Below are positions 16,433 through 25,635 of a stretch of 36,281 nt of DNA, piece after piece (positions within the stretch are counted from its first letter, which is position 1; the number at the start of each line of letters is the position of its first letter). This DNA is from an uncultured Ignavibacteria bacterium (GTDB lineage Bacteria > Bacteroidota > Ignavibacteria > Tepidaquicellales > Tepidaquicellaceae): NCBI GenBank assembly GCA_937974175.1, contig CALJIG010000074.1, positions 1 to 36,281 of the forward strand, given 5' to 3'. A program made the position numbers and the translations under genes. The notes under the pieces were generated by a model, which saw only the letters and a program-made list of their open reading frames with translations, ran no database searches and was not told where the DNA came from.

Positions 16433-18211
16433 TTATTTTACAAGCATCATTTTCTTTGCGTTTTGTAAAACTCCGTTCGTGTATAAAGCATAGAAATAAA
16501 CTCCGCTATTCAGGCTGTTTCCGTCAAATGTAATTGAATAACTACCTGCAGATTTATTTTCATTTAATAATTGAGTTACTTCTTTCCCTGCTGAGTTAAA
16601 CACTACTATTTTTACATTAGCATCTACTCTTAAATCATACTGGATTTTCGTAACAGGGTTAAACGGATTTGGATAATTTTGCCCTAACGCAAAATTTGTT
16701 ACAAAGCTAGTAGGATCAATAACAGAGGTCATTGTCCTTGCAAGTTTAACTGATTCCCATGCATTTATTAATCCGTATCCTCTTTGTCTGTTAGGTGCAA
16801 ATGAGGAATCCGCTTTTGTTCTTAAAACCGTTTTTACCTGTGCCGGAGTTAAAGTTCTGTTAGCCTGTAAAATCATTGCAACAACACCTGCTGTCATCGG
16901 GCAGGAGAACGATGTTCCTGAACCTGTTGTATATCCCGTTGGTGAGCCTGAGCCGTAGCTTGGCTGAGCAACTGTATTTCCATTGCCAAGTGCGCAGATA
17001 TCAGGTTTAATATCACCGATTGTTGTTAAACCTACAGATGAAAATGATGAACGCTGTTTATTGGAATTTACTGAGCCTACACAGATAACTTTTTTCCCGT
17101 CGGATGGCGCGCCTAGTGTATTATGCGTTGCATTATAGCCTTCGTTTCCAGCAGAATTCACTACGACTATTCCAATATCGGCAGCGTGATTTGCGCCTTT
17201 TGTAATAACTGTACTGTCTCCGTTCATCCATGTCCAGTCATAACTTCTGCTTGAACCCGGGTCCATTGCAATATATCCTAATGAGCTTGAAATAATATCA
17301 GCGCCTAAACCGTCTGCCCATTGAACTGCAGCTATCCAGTTATCTTCTTCTGCAGGTGTTTCGCTATCCGTATTTTCTGTTTTAGCTAATAAAAATTTTG
17401 AACGGTATGCAGGTGAAATTAAATTACCCGGTTTATACCCGCCAATGAGTGATAGTGTCTGCGTACCGTGCTCGCCTGTGCCTAATCCGCCGTTTGCAAC
17501 ATTAGTATCTCCGTTAACAAAATCTTTTGTGCGGAAGCCTCTTGCTCTTATTGAATCAAAGCATGGATGACTTAAGTTATCGAAGCCCGCATCAAAAACT
17601 GCTATGGTAATACCTGCTCCGTTGTATCCGCTATCCTGCGGCATAACTGCATTTATTAAAGTCATTTGAGAGAGTGATGCGCCGTAGCTCATAGATTCCG
17701 GACCGTCATTATTATTACTAACTTCTACGGCAGGGAATATATTGTTTTCATTTACGGGCTGAAGCTCTATATCATTAACTCTTTTTTTGAACTTAGCTAC
17801 TAAATCAACTTTTTTAACAAAAGGCAGGCTTGAAATTCTTTCAATCTGTTCCTGAGTTGCATAGGTTGAAATTGCATTAAGCATATTTATGCTTTGCTTA
17901 ACTGTAATTCCGGTATTAACCACTTCATTTACATAATTATTATAGACGGGTATATCGAGTTCGTTTATCTGTCCTTTAGCTTCTCTTCTTGCTAATGATT
18001 CTTTGGAAAGACTGTTTATTGCATCACTGATAGTATTTGTACCTTTATCGTTGAAGTACACCCATATCAGAATTTTATCGCCTGAGTTTCTTGCGGCAAG
18101 CTCATTATTCAGAAAAAATGATATTTTCGAATTGTTATGACTTGTGAAACCGTAGAATAAATACGCGAATAGAAATATGGTGATTGAACTGATGGTGAAT
18201 ATCTTTTTCAT
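16433..18211 (-). CDS. Secreted subtilisin-like serine protease (S8) with T9SS sorting domain
   Basis: 592 residues. The signal peptide or hydrophobic segment is about 3-22. An inhibitor-like propeptide region (about 45-140, KILIWVYFNDKG to FVKKVDLVAKF) precedes an S8 catalytic domain with Asp207 (IAVFDAGFD), His248 (GEHGTQT), oxyanion Asn356 (NSAGNEG) and Ser434 (GTSFSCPMTAG). The triad is complete, so it should be active. A type-A tail from about 516 (QNYPNPFNPVTK to KKMMLVK) targets it to T9SS. It probably digests extracellular protein or processes surface proteins. It is transcribed alone and toward nuoF. A 14-nt perfect palindrome lies 35 bp upstream of the start. Confidence 0.94.
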   Translation of the reverse strand: MKKIFTISSITIFLFAYLFYGFTSHNNSKISFFLNNELAARNSGDKILIWVYFNDKGTNTISDAINSLSKESLARREAKGQINELDIPVYNNYVNEVVNTGITVKQSINMLNAISTYATQEQIERISSLPFVKKVDLVAKFKKRVNDIELQPVNENNIFPAVEVSNNNDGPESMSYGASLSQMTLINAVMPQDSGYNGAGITIAVFDAGFDNLSHPCFDSIRARGFRTKDFVNGDTNVANGGLGTGEHGTQTLSLIGGYKPGNLISPAYRSKFLLAKTENTDSETPAEEDNWIAAVQWADGLGADIISSSLGYIAMDPGSSRSYDWTWMNGDSTVITKGANHAADIGIVVVNSAGNEGYNATHNTLGAPSDGKKVICVGSVNSNKQRSSFSSVGLTTIGDIKPDICALGNGNTVAQPSYGSGSPTGYTTGSGTSFSCPMTAGVVAMILQANRTLTPAQVKTVLRTKADSSFAPNRQRGYGLINAWESVKLARTMTSVIDPTSFVTNFALGQNYPNPFNPVTKIQYDLRVDANVKIVVFNSAGKEVTQLLNENKSAGSYSITFDGNSLNSGVYFYALYTNGVLQNAKKMMLVK

Positions 18212-18331
18212 TTCCGGTTAGTTTTCCTAAAATTAGCTGTATTGTTTTGAATATTCAAACTATTTATAAAGAGTAGTTACCTGAAATTCATAATATTTGA
18301 AAAGGTTATAAAATTCCCCGAAGCTTTTCCT

Positions 18332-18441
18332 GCCACAAAAACACAAAAGCACTAAAATTTCACTAAATTTTATCCAAATTTTTTTTTAGACTTACACTCT
18401 AATTTTTTGTGAAATTTTGTGTTTTAGAGTTTTTGTGGCGT
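18332..18441. repeat. Long imperfect inverted repeat
   Basis: The left arm at about 18332-18363 (GCCACAAAAACAC, then CACTAAAATTTCAC) is matched by an inverted right arm at about 18409-18440 (GTGAAATTTTGTGT, then GTTTTTGTGGC), about 45 nt apart. Pairing is imperfect in the middle of the arms. It resembles dispersed non-coding repeats common in Bacteroidota-related genomes. It could fold in RNA or be a decayed MITE. Confidence 0.6.
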
Positions 18442-18451
18442 CCTTTCCCCT

Positions 18452-18477
18452 CATTCCCAACTTCTCCGTTGGGAATG
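18452..18477. repeat. Short perfect hairpin
   Basis: CATTCCCAAC (18452-18461) pairs with GTTGGGAATG (18468-18477) around a 6-nt loop, 10 bp perfect. There is no T-run. It lies next to the longer inverted repeat, in the 18212-18578 spacer, which otherwise shows no gene. Confidence 0.6.
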
Positions 18478-18578
18478 CTTTAGAATAAATGAAATTTTCT
18501 AAACAACTTTTGAATAAAATCTCCCTTTATATATCCATATTCTTTGAATATTTTCACATAAACAAATTTCATATCCTA

Positions 18579-20306
18579 ATGCTGAAATATTTTACAATAA
18601 CTCTTCTCATTTTAATAAATAGTATAGCAGGCGCACAGTGGTCAAATAATACTTCGGTGAATAATCCTTTAGTTATTGCTCCATTCAATCAGTTAAATGC
18701 AAAGTGTATATCGGATGGCGATGACGGCATTATAATTGTCTGGGAAGATAACAGAACACAATCTTCCGGCAACCGTGATGTATATGCGCAGCGTGTAAAT
18801 AAATCTGGTGTGAAGCAGTGGGGCGATTCGACCGGTATTCCAATCGGCGTAAAAGTAAATGAAGATGAAAGATATTTTGATGTTTGTACTGATGGTAAAG
18901 GCGGAGCAATAATAATTTGGGATGATGGAATTACATCCGGTAGAACAATCCTGAAAGGACAAAGAGTTACAAAGTCCGGTACAAAGCTTTGGACTGATAC
19001 GGGGAAAGTCGTAGTTAACGACGGCAACAGACAATCTCAATCAAAAATATGTTATGATAATAACGGCGGCTGCTTCATTGCTTATCTTACAAGTGAGCTT
19101 AATGCAAGTGACTATGAAGTAAAAGCAAACAGACTGGACAGCAATGGAAATAAAATGTGGGGAGCAGGTACATGGGTATCGCAGCAGGATGGAAACGCAG
19201 GCGAAATAGATGCATGCACAACAACTGATAACGGTTTTTTTGTAGTATGGAATGATTCAAGAAATTCAAAAATTACTTGGAGTGACTTATACTGCCAGAA
19301 ACTGAATTCAGCAGGCAGTGTTATATGGCTTACAAACGGAATTGCATTATGCGATGCAAATTATACTCAGCAATATGAAAGATGCATTCCCGATAATTCC
19401 GGCGGCGCGTTTATTGTGTGGAATGATAACAGAAATTCCGATTCTATTACAACAAGAGTAGATATATTTTGCCAGAGAATTAACAGGAACGGTTCGCCGG
19501 TATTCGGCGCTAACGGAAAAGCATTATGCACTGTGCCTGAATCACAATACAGACCTGACCCTGTATCGGATATGAAAGGCGGAGTGATTGTAAACTGGAA
19601 TGATTTCAGAAACGGTCCGTCATCTCCGTTTAATATAGATATTTATGCGCAGAGGTTTGACTCGCTCGGCAATATGAAGTGGGCAGCAGATGGAATATTG
19701 GTCTGCGATGCAGTGCTTTCGCAAAATAACAACAGGGGAGTATCAGATGGAAATTATGGTTCTATAATTACATGGGATGACAGAAGAGCAGGGGCTTCTA
19801 TCTATGATATTTATGCGCAGAGGATTGATTCAAGCGGAAATTTATCCTGGGGAGCAAACGATATTCTTGTTAGCAATGCTGCCGGAAATCAATATAGACC
19901 GCAAATTGTTAAAACAAATGACGGCGCGATATTATGTTTCGAAGATACAAGAACAGGGTTGAGCGATTATAATTTATACACGATGAAAATTCTGAATAAC
20001 GGAGGACTTGTCGGAGTAAATACAATGGGTTCAGAAGTTGTAAATAATTTTTTATTGAAGCAGAATTATCCGAATCCATTTAATCCGGTTACAACAATTA
20101 AATACGAATTAAAAAGTTCTGATTTCATTCAGATAAAAGTTTATGATGTGCTGGGCAGTGAAGTTGCTCAGTTAGTAAATGAAAAACAAAGCAGCGGAGC
20201 GTATGAAATTAAATTCGACGGCTCATCTCTTTCAAGCGGAGTTTATTTTTATAAATTAACTTCCAATGATTTTTCAGAAGTACGTTCAATGATATTATTA
20301 AAATAA
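18579..20306 (+). CDS. Secreted eight-repeat protein, probable beta-propeller, with T9SS sorting domain
   Basis: 575 residues from ATG 18579, chosen because MLKYFTITLLILINSIAGAQ is a good signal peptide. An ATG 90 bp upstream would put 30 extra residues in front of it. The mature part holds eight repeats of about 55 residues with the core G-x-I-I-x-W-x-D-x-R, a variable loop, then D-I-Y-A-Q-R, a short turn and G-x-x-x-W, from WEDNRTQSSGNRDVYAQRVN to FEDTRTGLSDYNLYTMKI. The even spacing and repeat length suggest beta-propeller blades. The tail from about 493 is a type-A T9SS domain (QNYPNPFNPVTT to RSMILLK). The ligand is unknown. A paralogue lies at 27275. An M28 peptidase gene starts 41 bp downstream and may be co-transcribed. 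Confidence 0.82.
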   Translation: MLKYFTITLLILINSIAGAQWSNNTSVNNPLVIAPFNQLNAKCISDGDDGIIIVWEDNRTQSSGNRDVYAQRVNKSGVKQWGDSTGIPIGVKVNEDERYFDVCTDGKGGAIIIWDDGITSGRTILKGQRVTKSGTKLWTDTGKVVVNDGNRQSQSKICYDNNGGCFIAYLTSELNASDYEVKANRLDSNGNKMWGAGTWVSQQDGNAGEIDACTTTDNGFFVVWNDSRNSKITWSDLYCQKLNSAGSVIWLTNGIALCDANYTQQYERCIPDNSGGAFIVWNDNRNSDSITTRVDIFCQRINRNGSPVFGANGKALCTVPESQYRPDPVSDMKGGVIVNWNDFRNGPSSPFNIDIYAQRFDSLGNMKWAADGILVCDAVLSQNNNRGVSDGNYGSIITWDDRRAGASIYDIYAQRIDSSGNLSWGANDILVSNAAGNQYRPQIVKTNDGAILCFEDTRTGLSDYNLYTMKILNNGGLVGVNTMGSEVVNNFLLKQNYPNPFNPVTTIKYELKSSDFIQIKVYDVLGSEVAQLVNEKQSSGAYEIKFDGSSLSSGVYFYKLTSNDFSEVRSMILLK

Positions 20307-20347
20307 TACTTGTCCCTCAAAATAAGGCAGGTTAATTAAAACAAAAA

Positions 20348-22162
20348 ATGAAATCAAAATTAATTTTACTTTTAGCATTTGTATTCTTCACAGGGTTTAT
20401 ATACAGCGGCGGTGACAATCCTGAAATATCAAAAGACGATATTTTAAAACATATAAAATATCTTTCTTCCGAGGAGCTTGAAGGCAGATTTCCGGGAACG
20501 AACGGTGATATTCTTGCAGAAAAATATATCATAAAAGAATTTGAAAAATACGGTGTGAAGCCTGCCGGAGTAAAAGGGTATCTTGACCCGTTTGAAATGG
20601 TTACGGAACTAAAGCTCGGTGAAAAAAATTATTTCAATTCTACGATGAACGGAGCGACTACGAGATATGAAATCGGCAGCGAGTATGTGCCTTACGGATT
20701 TTCAGAAAACAAAGTCGCAAGCGGTGAGCTTGTATTTGTCGGGTACGGAATAACAGCAGCAGAGCTTGGCTATGACGATTACAAAGATAAAGACGGAAAT
20801 CCGATTAACGTAAAAGGAAAAATAGTTGTAATGATGCGCTACGCACCTCCATCGAACGACCCGCATAATAATCCTTTTGCAAAATATGAAAGCACAAGAT
20901 TTAAAATTCTTCCTGCGCGTGAAGGCGGTGCTTCAGGAATGATATTAATCAGCGGATATGAGGGCGATCCCGATGACAAGCTTGCAAGGTTAAGATTTGA
21001 TAATTCCCTCAGCGGAGCAGGTATTCCGGTAATAAATGCGAAGAGAAATATCATTGAAAAAATTATGCAGGCTAGTGGAATTAATCTTAAAGATGTTGAG
21101 AAGGGAATTAATGAATCAGGCAAGCCAAACTCATTTGTTTTAAAAGGAGCAGATGCTTCATTTTTAACTGACGTAGTTCAGGAAAAAATTACAACTAATA
21201 ATATTATAGGGAAAATAGAAGGCTCTGACCCTGTATTAAAAAATGAAGTGGTGTTAATCGGCGCGCATAAAGATCACCTTGGTTACGGTTTGCAGTACGG
21301 TTCATTGTATGAAGGCAATGACAGATTGATTCACAACGGCGCAGACGATAATGCATCGGGCACAAGCGCAGTGCTTGAGCTTGCGCAGAAATTTGCTTCA
21401 AACAAAGAGCTTACAAAAAGAACAATGGTGTTTATGTTTTTTAACGGAGAGGAAGCAGGGCTGCTCGGCTCGGCATACTTTACGAAGTCAAAGCTCTTTA
21501 CAGATATGAATGTAACTGCAATGATAAATCTTGATATGGTGGGAAGATTATCCGAAAATAAGCTGAACATTGGCGGAACAGGAACTTCTTCATTATGGAG
21601 CAATCTGATTGATTCACTGAATAAGACTTACAATTTTAACTTGAATAAAACTCCCGACGGTTTCGGTCCCTCTGACCACGCTTCTTTTTATTCACAGAAT
21701 GTACCTGTATTATTTTTCTTCACGGGAAATCATCCTGACTATCACAAGCCTTCGGATGACTGGGATAAAATAAATTCAGCAGGTGAAGAGCAGATTACAA
21801 AAATGACTTATCAGATTGCTGTTACTATGGCAAATTATCCCAGCAAGATTGATTTCATAAAAGTAGTGAACAGCAACGAAGGCAAGACGATGGGAGGAAT
21901 AAAAGTTTATATCGGTACGATTCCGGATTATTCTTCACAGGCTGAAGGTATGGAAATTACAGGTGTAAAAGCCGGCAGCCCTGCTGAAAAAGGCGGCTTG
22001 CAAGGAAAGGATATTATTATAAAATTCGGCAAGCACGATATAAAAAATGTATATGATTATACCTACGCATTAGCTGAGTATAAACCTAATGAAGAAGTTG
22101 AAGTAGTTGTGAAAAGAAACGGCGAGACAGTGAATTTGAAGATTGTGTGTGGAAGCAGGTAG
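20348..22162 (+). CDS. Secreted M28-family zinc aminopeptidase with PDZ domain
   Basis: 604 residues. The signal peptide is about 1-20. A PA-like insert (about 120-265) interrupts an M28 peptidase domain. Co-catalytic zinc ligands are visible as His307 (GAHKDH), Asp333 (GADDNASG), Glu368/369 (NGEEAG), Asp396 (NLDMVGR) and His466 (HPDYHKPSDD). A C-terminal PDZ domain (about 510-600, GVKAGSPAEKGGLQGKDIII) probably guides substrate or protein contacts. M28 enzymes remove N-terminal residues from peptides. Unlike its neighbours it has no T9SS tail, so it is probably periplasmic or lipid-free secreted. It follows the repeat-protein gene by 41 bp, and a strong terminator lies 38 bp after the stop. 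Confidence 0.93.
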   Translation: MKSKLILLLAFVFFTGFIYSGGDNPEISKDDILKHIKYLSSEELEGRFPGTNGDILAEKYIIKEFEKYGVKPAGVKGYLDPFEMVTELKLGEKNYFNSTMNGATTRYEIGSEYVPYGFSENKVASGELVFVGYGITAAELGYDDYKDKDGNPINVKGKIVVMMRYAPPSNDPHNNPFAKYESTRFKILPAREGGASGMILISGYEGDPDDKLARLRFDNSLSGAGIPVINAKRNIIEKIMQASGINLKDVEKGINESGKPNSFVLKGADASFLTDVVQEKITTNNIIGKIEGSDPVLKNEVVLIGAHKDHLGYGLQYGSLYEGNDRLIHNGADDNASGTSAVLELAQKFASNKELTKRTMVFMFFNGEEAGLLGSAYFTKSKLFTDMNVTAMINLDMVGRLSENKLNIGGTGTSSLWSNLIDSLNKTYNFNLNKTPDGFGPSDHASFYSQNVPVLFFFTGNHPDYHKPSDDWDKINSAGEEQITKMTYQIAVTMANYPSKIDFIKVVNSNEGKTMGGIKVYIGTIPDYSSQAEGMEITGVKAGSPAEKGGLQGKDIIIKFGKHDIKNVYDYTYALAEYKPNEEVEVVVKRNGETVNLKIVCGSR

Positions 22163-22199
22163 TTACTAGCTTTCAGTTACAATTTGTTTGATTAAAGTT

Positions 22200-22236
22200 A
22201 GACCTGACAGGTTTTCAATCCTGTCAGGTCTTTTTT
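22200..22236 (+). terminator. Terminator of the M28 peptidase, formed by a dispersed palindrome
   Basis: GACCTGACAGG (22201-22211) and CCTGTCAGGTC (22220-22230) pair perfectly over 11 bp around an 8-nt loop, followed by six Ts. The same 30-nt sequence, differing by one loop base, recurs at 29209-29238 without a T-run of its own. So this is a dispersed repeat used here as a terminator. Confidence 0.8.
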
Positions 22237-22253
22237 ATTTTATATAGTATACA

Positions 22254-22292
22254 TTAAACCACCCCCTGCCCCCTCCCTGGTAAGGAGGGGAA
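22254..22292. repeat. C-rich hairpin downstream of the palindrome
   Basis: CCCCTCC (22270-22276) pairs with GGAGGGG (22284-22290), preceded by TTAAACCACCCCCTGCC. A similar C-rich double hairpin stands about the same distance downstream of the second palindrome copy (29286-29332). Confidence 0.6.
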
Positions 22293-22352
22293 CATATACT
22301 CGAATATTTATCTGTGTCATCATTTTAAATCATACAAATCGGTGATTGTAAC

Positions 22353-24737
22353 TTAAAAATTCTCCAATGAAAAATCTATATGCCAGCGGCTGTCGTTTAT
22401 ATTGTTCAGTCTCATTGCTAAGTTTACTCTGAAGATATCAAATATCCTTCCTACACCTCCGCCGAGTTCAAGATACGTCCCGTCCGTATTCAGAAAATTC
22501 TTCCATGCTGCTAACTGCAAATTATTATCGCTGATTTCCATCTTGCCGGCATTTACAAATGCGATGAAGTCAAATTTTTTCAGGAAGGGAACATTGCCAA
22601 AAATAAATTTCCCAAAGTTATTTTCTATATTCACGAAGTAAGACTTATCGCCTAAAAATTCCTGATAGCGCATTGCTCTGAATCCCAATCCGCCTCCTGC
22701 TAAACCCGGGTCGGTATTAAAATATAATAAGCTCTGATAAGGAATATCACCCGTGCCGTACTCTGCGCCAAAACGGTATTTTAAATTTATGAGAGAGTTA
22801 ACATAATTATTTCCCGATACAACTGCTCTGAATTTTCTATACTCAAATGTGCTTCCTAAATCTTTTGGTGAGTATTGAAAACCCAGATCAAGATAAGGAA
22901 ATTTTGTATCTGTAAATCTTGAAATGTTTCCGTCGCCGTAATCGATAAATTTATATCTGTTTGGGTCTAATCTTAAATTCACACCAATAACTCTCTGGAA
23001 TGCATCGTTTATCGCCGGGTTTTCCCTGTAATATTCATCGGGTTTTCTTATGCTCCAGTCAGTATTTTTCTGCGCTGAGGTTTCTTTGCTCTGAAGGAAA
23101 CTTACTCCCAATCTTATCTGAGGAATAGGGAGGTAACTTAAGTTAAAATCGTAACCCGTTGAATAATAATAATCGACAGCATCGTTCCTGTCGAACCAGC
23201 TTGTAAGAGTATTATAAAATCTTCCGAGTCCGTCGTACTCAACATTTGTTGTCTTTAATTTCTGAAATACTGATGCAGAGAAATTTAATGTTCTGTCCTT
23301 TAAAAATCTTTGTGAGTAACGCAGTTCGTATTTTTGTTTTTTATCCGAGAAACCATAGCCGTAGTTTGCTTCGATGCTGTTCCTGTTAAAATCACTTCTG
23401 TAGTTCAGATTAAAATTCAATGCGCTGCCTTCAACTCTGTTGAAGTAATAATATTGCAGCGGCTGAGATGTGATTCGTTTTCCGAACTTCAACTGTGTTA
23501 ATTGAAACGAAACTTCGCTGTCTTTTCTCTTCTCATCTTTCTCAATATCTCTGAACGCTTTGTTTTCTTCTTCTGTGGATTGTATCAATTGTTTCTTTGC
23601 AAAATATGACGAATCTTTTTTCGCATCAGGAAGCACCTGTACAATCGTCTCATTAAATATTCCATCAGGAATTTTTTCGTTAATGGTATAGTTAGAAACT
23701 ATTGAGTTTGCGCTGCCTGAGAATTTTAAAAATCCCAGGAACGAGCCATCGAATTCAACCTGATTATCCGTAGGCAGCCAGAAGGAATTGCTTTGCTTAT
23801 CTTTATAGTTTGTGAATTTCTGAAAAAATCTTATGTTGTCAATTGCTCTTAATCTTGCAGCATCATTATTTGTTAAGTCAACTTTTACCAATACAAATTC
23901 TTTATCCAGCACATACAGAGTCCCTTTTAACTGAGGAAAGATATTGGAGTTATTCGTCATCTCAATTTTAAATACAGTTGCCGTATCTAATTTAGTTGTT
24001 CCGAGAAGTCTGTATTCATAGTTATCGAAGGCATTATCTGCTACGGGTCCCGGGACTTTAAACTCATCGAAGTCCAGCTTCTCATCATAAAAATTTGCGA
24101 TGAAAGGAATTGCAAACCCGCGTGTAATATTTGCAGTCTCTCTTTTAGATTTTACTATTTCTTTCTGTTCATCGGGCGCGCGGAAATATCCTTTAGTTTC
24201 AGATTCCAGTATTCCGAAGATTCCCATTTTTTTATCATCGGTCGTGGAATCTGTTTTTGTTTCCGTCGATTTATTTTTATCTGCTACACTTTGATTCGAG
24301 CGAATTACCATTTTTGAATAGGCATCGTATTCATACTGTTTCAGGTTTTGTTGAAACTTTTTCTTGGACTTTATTACCTGCCTGATAATTTCATTTGCAG
24401 GATCTTCTCCCAGCACCTCTATCTGTTCGGTGAACACTCCCGAAGGCTCCATGTAAATATCTTTCTTTATATTTTCATTGTATATCTCAATTTCTTCTGA
24501 CTCACTTTTATATCCGATATAAGAATACTGTAATGTATATTTTCCCGGATTTAAGGTGACAAAATAATTTCCGTCTTTATCTGAAATAGTGCCGTAAGTT
24601 GTATCAGCAACTTTTATGTTTACATATTCCAGACCCTTATTATTTTTTGTATCAACAATTTTGCCGGAGACTTTATAGCTCTGCGAATAACAATTTGCAG
24701 AAATTAAAAAAAGAATTACGATTGAAAAAAATTTCAT
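22353..24737 (-). CDS. Outer-membrane protein with carboxypeptidase-regulatory-like domain (DUF5686 type)
   Basis: 794 residues from the ATG whose complement ends at 24737. The longer in-frame start would put 27 residues ahead of a clear signal peptide (MKFFSIVILFLISANCYSQ). Residues about 20-105 are a CarboxypepD_reg-like beta-sandwich (GKIVDTKNNKGLEYVNIKVA, then GTISDKDGNYFVTLNPGKYT). The remainder alternates short beta strands and aromatic girdle residues, ending in HIDFSLENF, which is typical of an outer-membrane barrel. This two-part layout matches the DUF5686 family common in Bacteroidota, whose function is not established. It is convergent with the M28 gene. Confidence 0.82.
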   Translation of the reverse strand: MKFFSIVILFLISANCYSQSYKVSGKIVDTKNNKGLEYVNIKVADTTYGTISDKDGNYFVTLNPGKYTLQYSYIGYKSESEEIEIYNENIKKDIYMEPSGVFTEQIEVLGEDPANEIIRQVIKSKKKFQQNLKQYEYDAYSKMVIRSNQSVADKNKSTETKTDSTTDDKKMGIFGILESETKGYFRAPDEQKEIVKSKRETANITRGFAIPFIANFYDEKLDFDEFKVPGPVADNAFDNYEYRLLGTTKLDTATVFKIEMTNNSNIFPQLKGTLYVLDKEFVLVKVDLTNNDAARLRAIDNIRFFQKFTNYKDKQSNSFWLPTDNQVEFDGSFLGFLKFSGSANSIVSNYTINEKIPDGIFNETIVQVLPDAKKDSSYFAKKQLIQSTEEENKAFRDIEKDEKRKDSEVSFQLTQLKFGKRITSQPLQYYYFNRVEGSALNFNLNYRSDFNRNSIEANYGYGFSDKKQKYELRYSQRFLKDRTLNFSASVFQKLKTTNVEYDGLGRFYNTLTSWFDRNDAVDYYYSTGYDFNLSYLPIPQIRLGVSFLQSKETSAQKNTDWSIRKPDEYYRENPAINDAFQRVIGVNLRLDPNRYKFIDYGDGNISRFTDTKFPYLDLGFQYSPKDLGSTFEYRKFRAVVSGNNYVNSLINLKYRFGAEYGTGDIPYQSLLYFNTDPGLAGGGLGFRAMRYQEFLGDKSYFVNIENNFGKFIFGNVPFLKKFDFIAFVNAGKMEISDNNLQLAAWKNFLNTDGTYLELGGGVGRIFDIFRVNLAMRLNNINDSRWHIDFSLENF

Positions 24738-24951
24738 GAGATGTAATTGAGACCTTTTTATGATTTGTGAATATGAGTGTATTGGAAGAAAGTTAAAACT
24801 TATTAATATATACTCCATTAGACTTAAAAAGTTTTAAAAAAGTTTCCTATGAGTCTTGATGCTCTGTATATTTCTATTAGTTTATTATTGATAATTTCTC
24901 AGAGACAAAAAAGATGCTGTTTGTCAAGTAATTTTTTCATGGAATTCTAAA

Positions 24952-24981
24952 ATCCTCCCTATTAGTACTAATAGAGAGGAT
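24952..24981. promoter_or_regulatory. 30-bp near-perfect palindrome
   Basis: The sequence is symmetric about 24966/24967. CTATTAGT meets ACTAATAG with no loop, and ATCCTC and GAGGAT extend it after one mismatch. A dyad without a loop fits a dimeric protein-binding site better than an RNA hairpin. It lies 215 bp upstream of the DUF5686 gene, on the edge of the repeat block. Confidence 0.5.
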
Positions 24982-25299
24982 ATTCTTTATTAAGAAATAA
25001 TTTCTTTATATATTGAGAAAGGTTTTATAAAGGTTGCAACTTTACATAATAACCCGACCAAAATCCGACTTTTTCAATTAACAATTAACAGTTAACAATG
25101 AACAGAAAATCCGACTTTTTCCGACCAATTTTTACAATTAATAATTAGTAATTAGTAATTAGTAATTAATAATGAATAATGGCTCGTAATTCGTAATTCG
25201 TAATTGGAAGAAGAACCCGACCAAAATCCGACTTTTTTCAACTAACAAATAACAACGAACAATGAACAGAAAACTTTACAATCTCAGATTTCTTTTTGA

Positions 25300-25428
25300 A
25301 ATTGCCACGGCTTTTAAGCCGTGGTTTATCAAATATCTCAAGTTTTTGGCTTTAGCCAAATTGCTAATTGCCCTGAAGGGCAATAATATTTGCTTTATTT
25401 ATTCCACGGCTTAAAAGCCGTGGCAATT
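25300..25428. mobile_element. MITE-like element of four palindromes, copy A
   Basis: Perfect 25-nt terminal inverted repeats at 25300-25324 and 25404-25428 enclose two further palindromes, TTTGGCTTTAGCCAAA (25345-25360) and ATTGCCCTGAAGGGCAAT (25367-25384). The terminal repeats are themselves palindromic (CCACGGCTT, 2-nt loop, AAGCCGTGG). At 129 bp with no ORF, it fits a non-autonomous or REP-like element. No transposase is in the window, so mobility is inference. Confidence 0.6.
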
Positions 25429-25635
25429 AAAATTGTTTACAAAAAGGAAAACCCGACTTTTTTCCGACCAATTTTTACAATTAATAATTAGTAATTAGTA
25501 ATTAATAATGAATAATGGCTCGTAATTCGTAATTCGTAATTGGAAGAAGAACCCGACCAAAATCCGACTTTTTTCAACTAACAAATAACAACGAACAATG
25601 AACAGAAAACTTTACAATCTCAGATTTCTTTTTGA

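Noticed and set aside
18489..18578. Longer N-terminus for the repeat protein at 18579
   Set aside because: It would add 30 residues ahead of a good signal peptide. The internal Met begins that peptide directly.
24738..24818. Longer N-terminus for the DUF5686-type protein
   Set aside because: The 27 extra residues precede a normal signal peptide and are not expected in the family.
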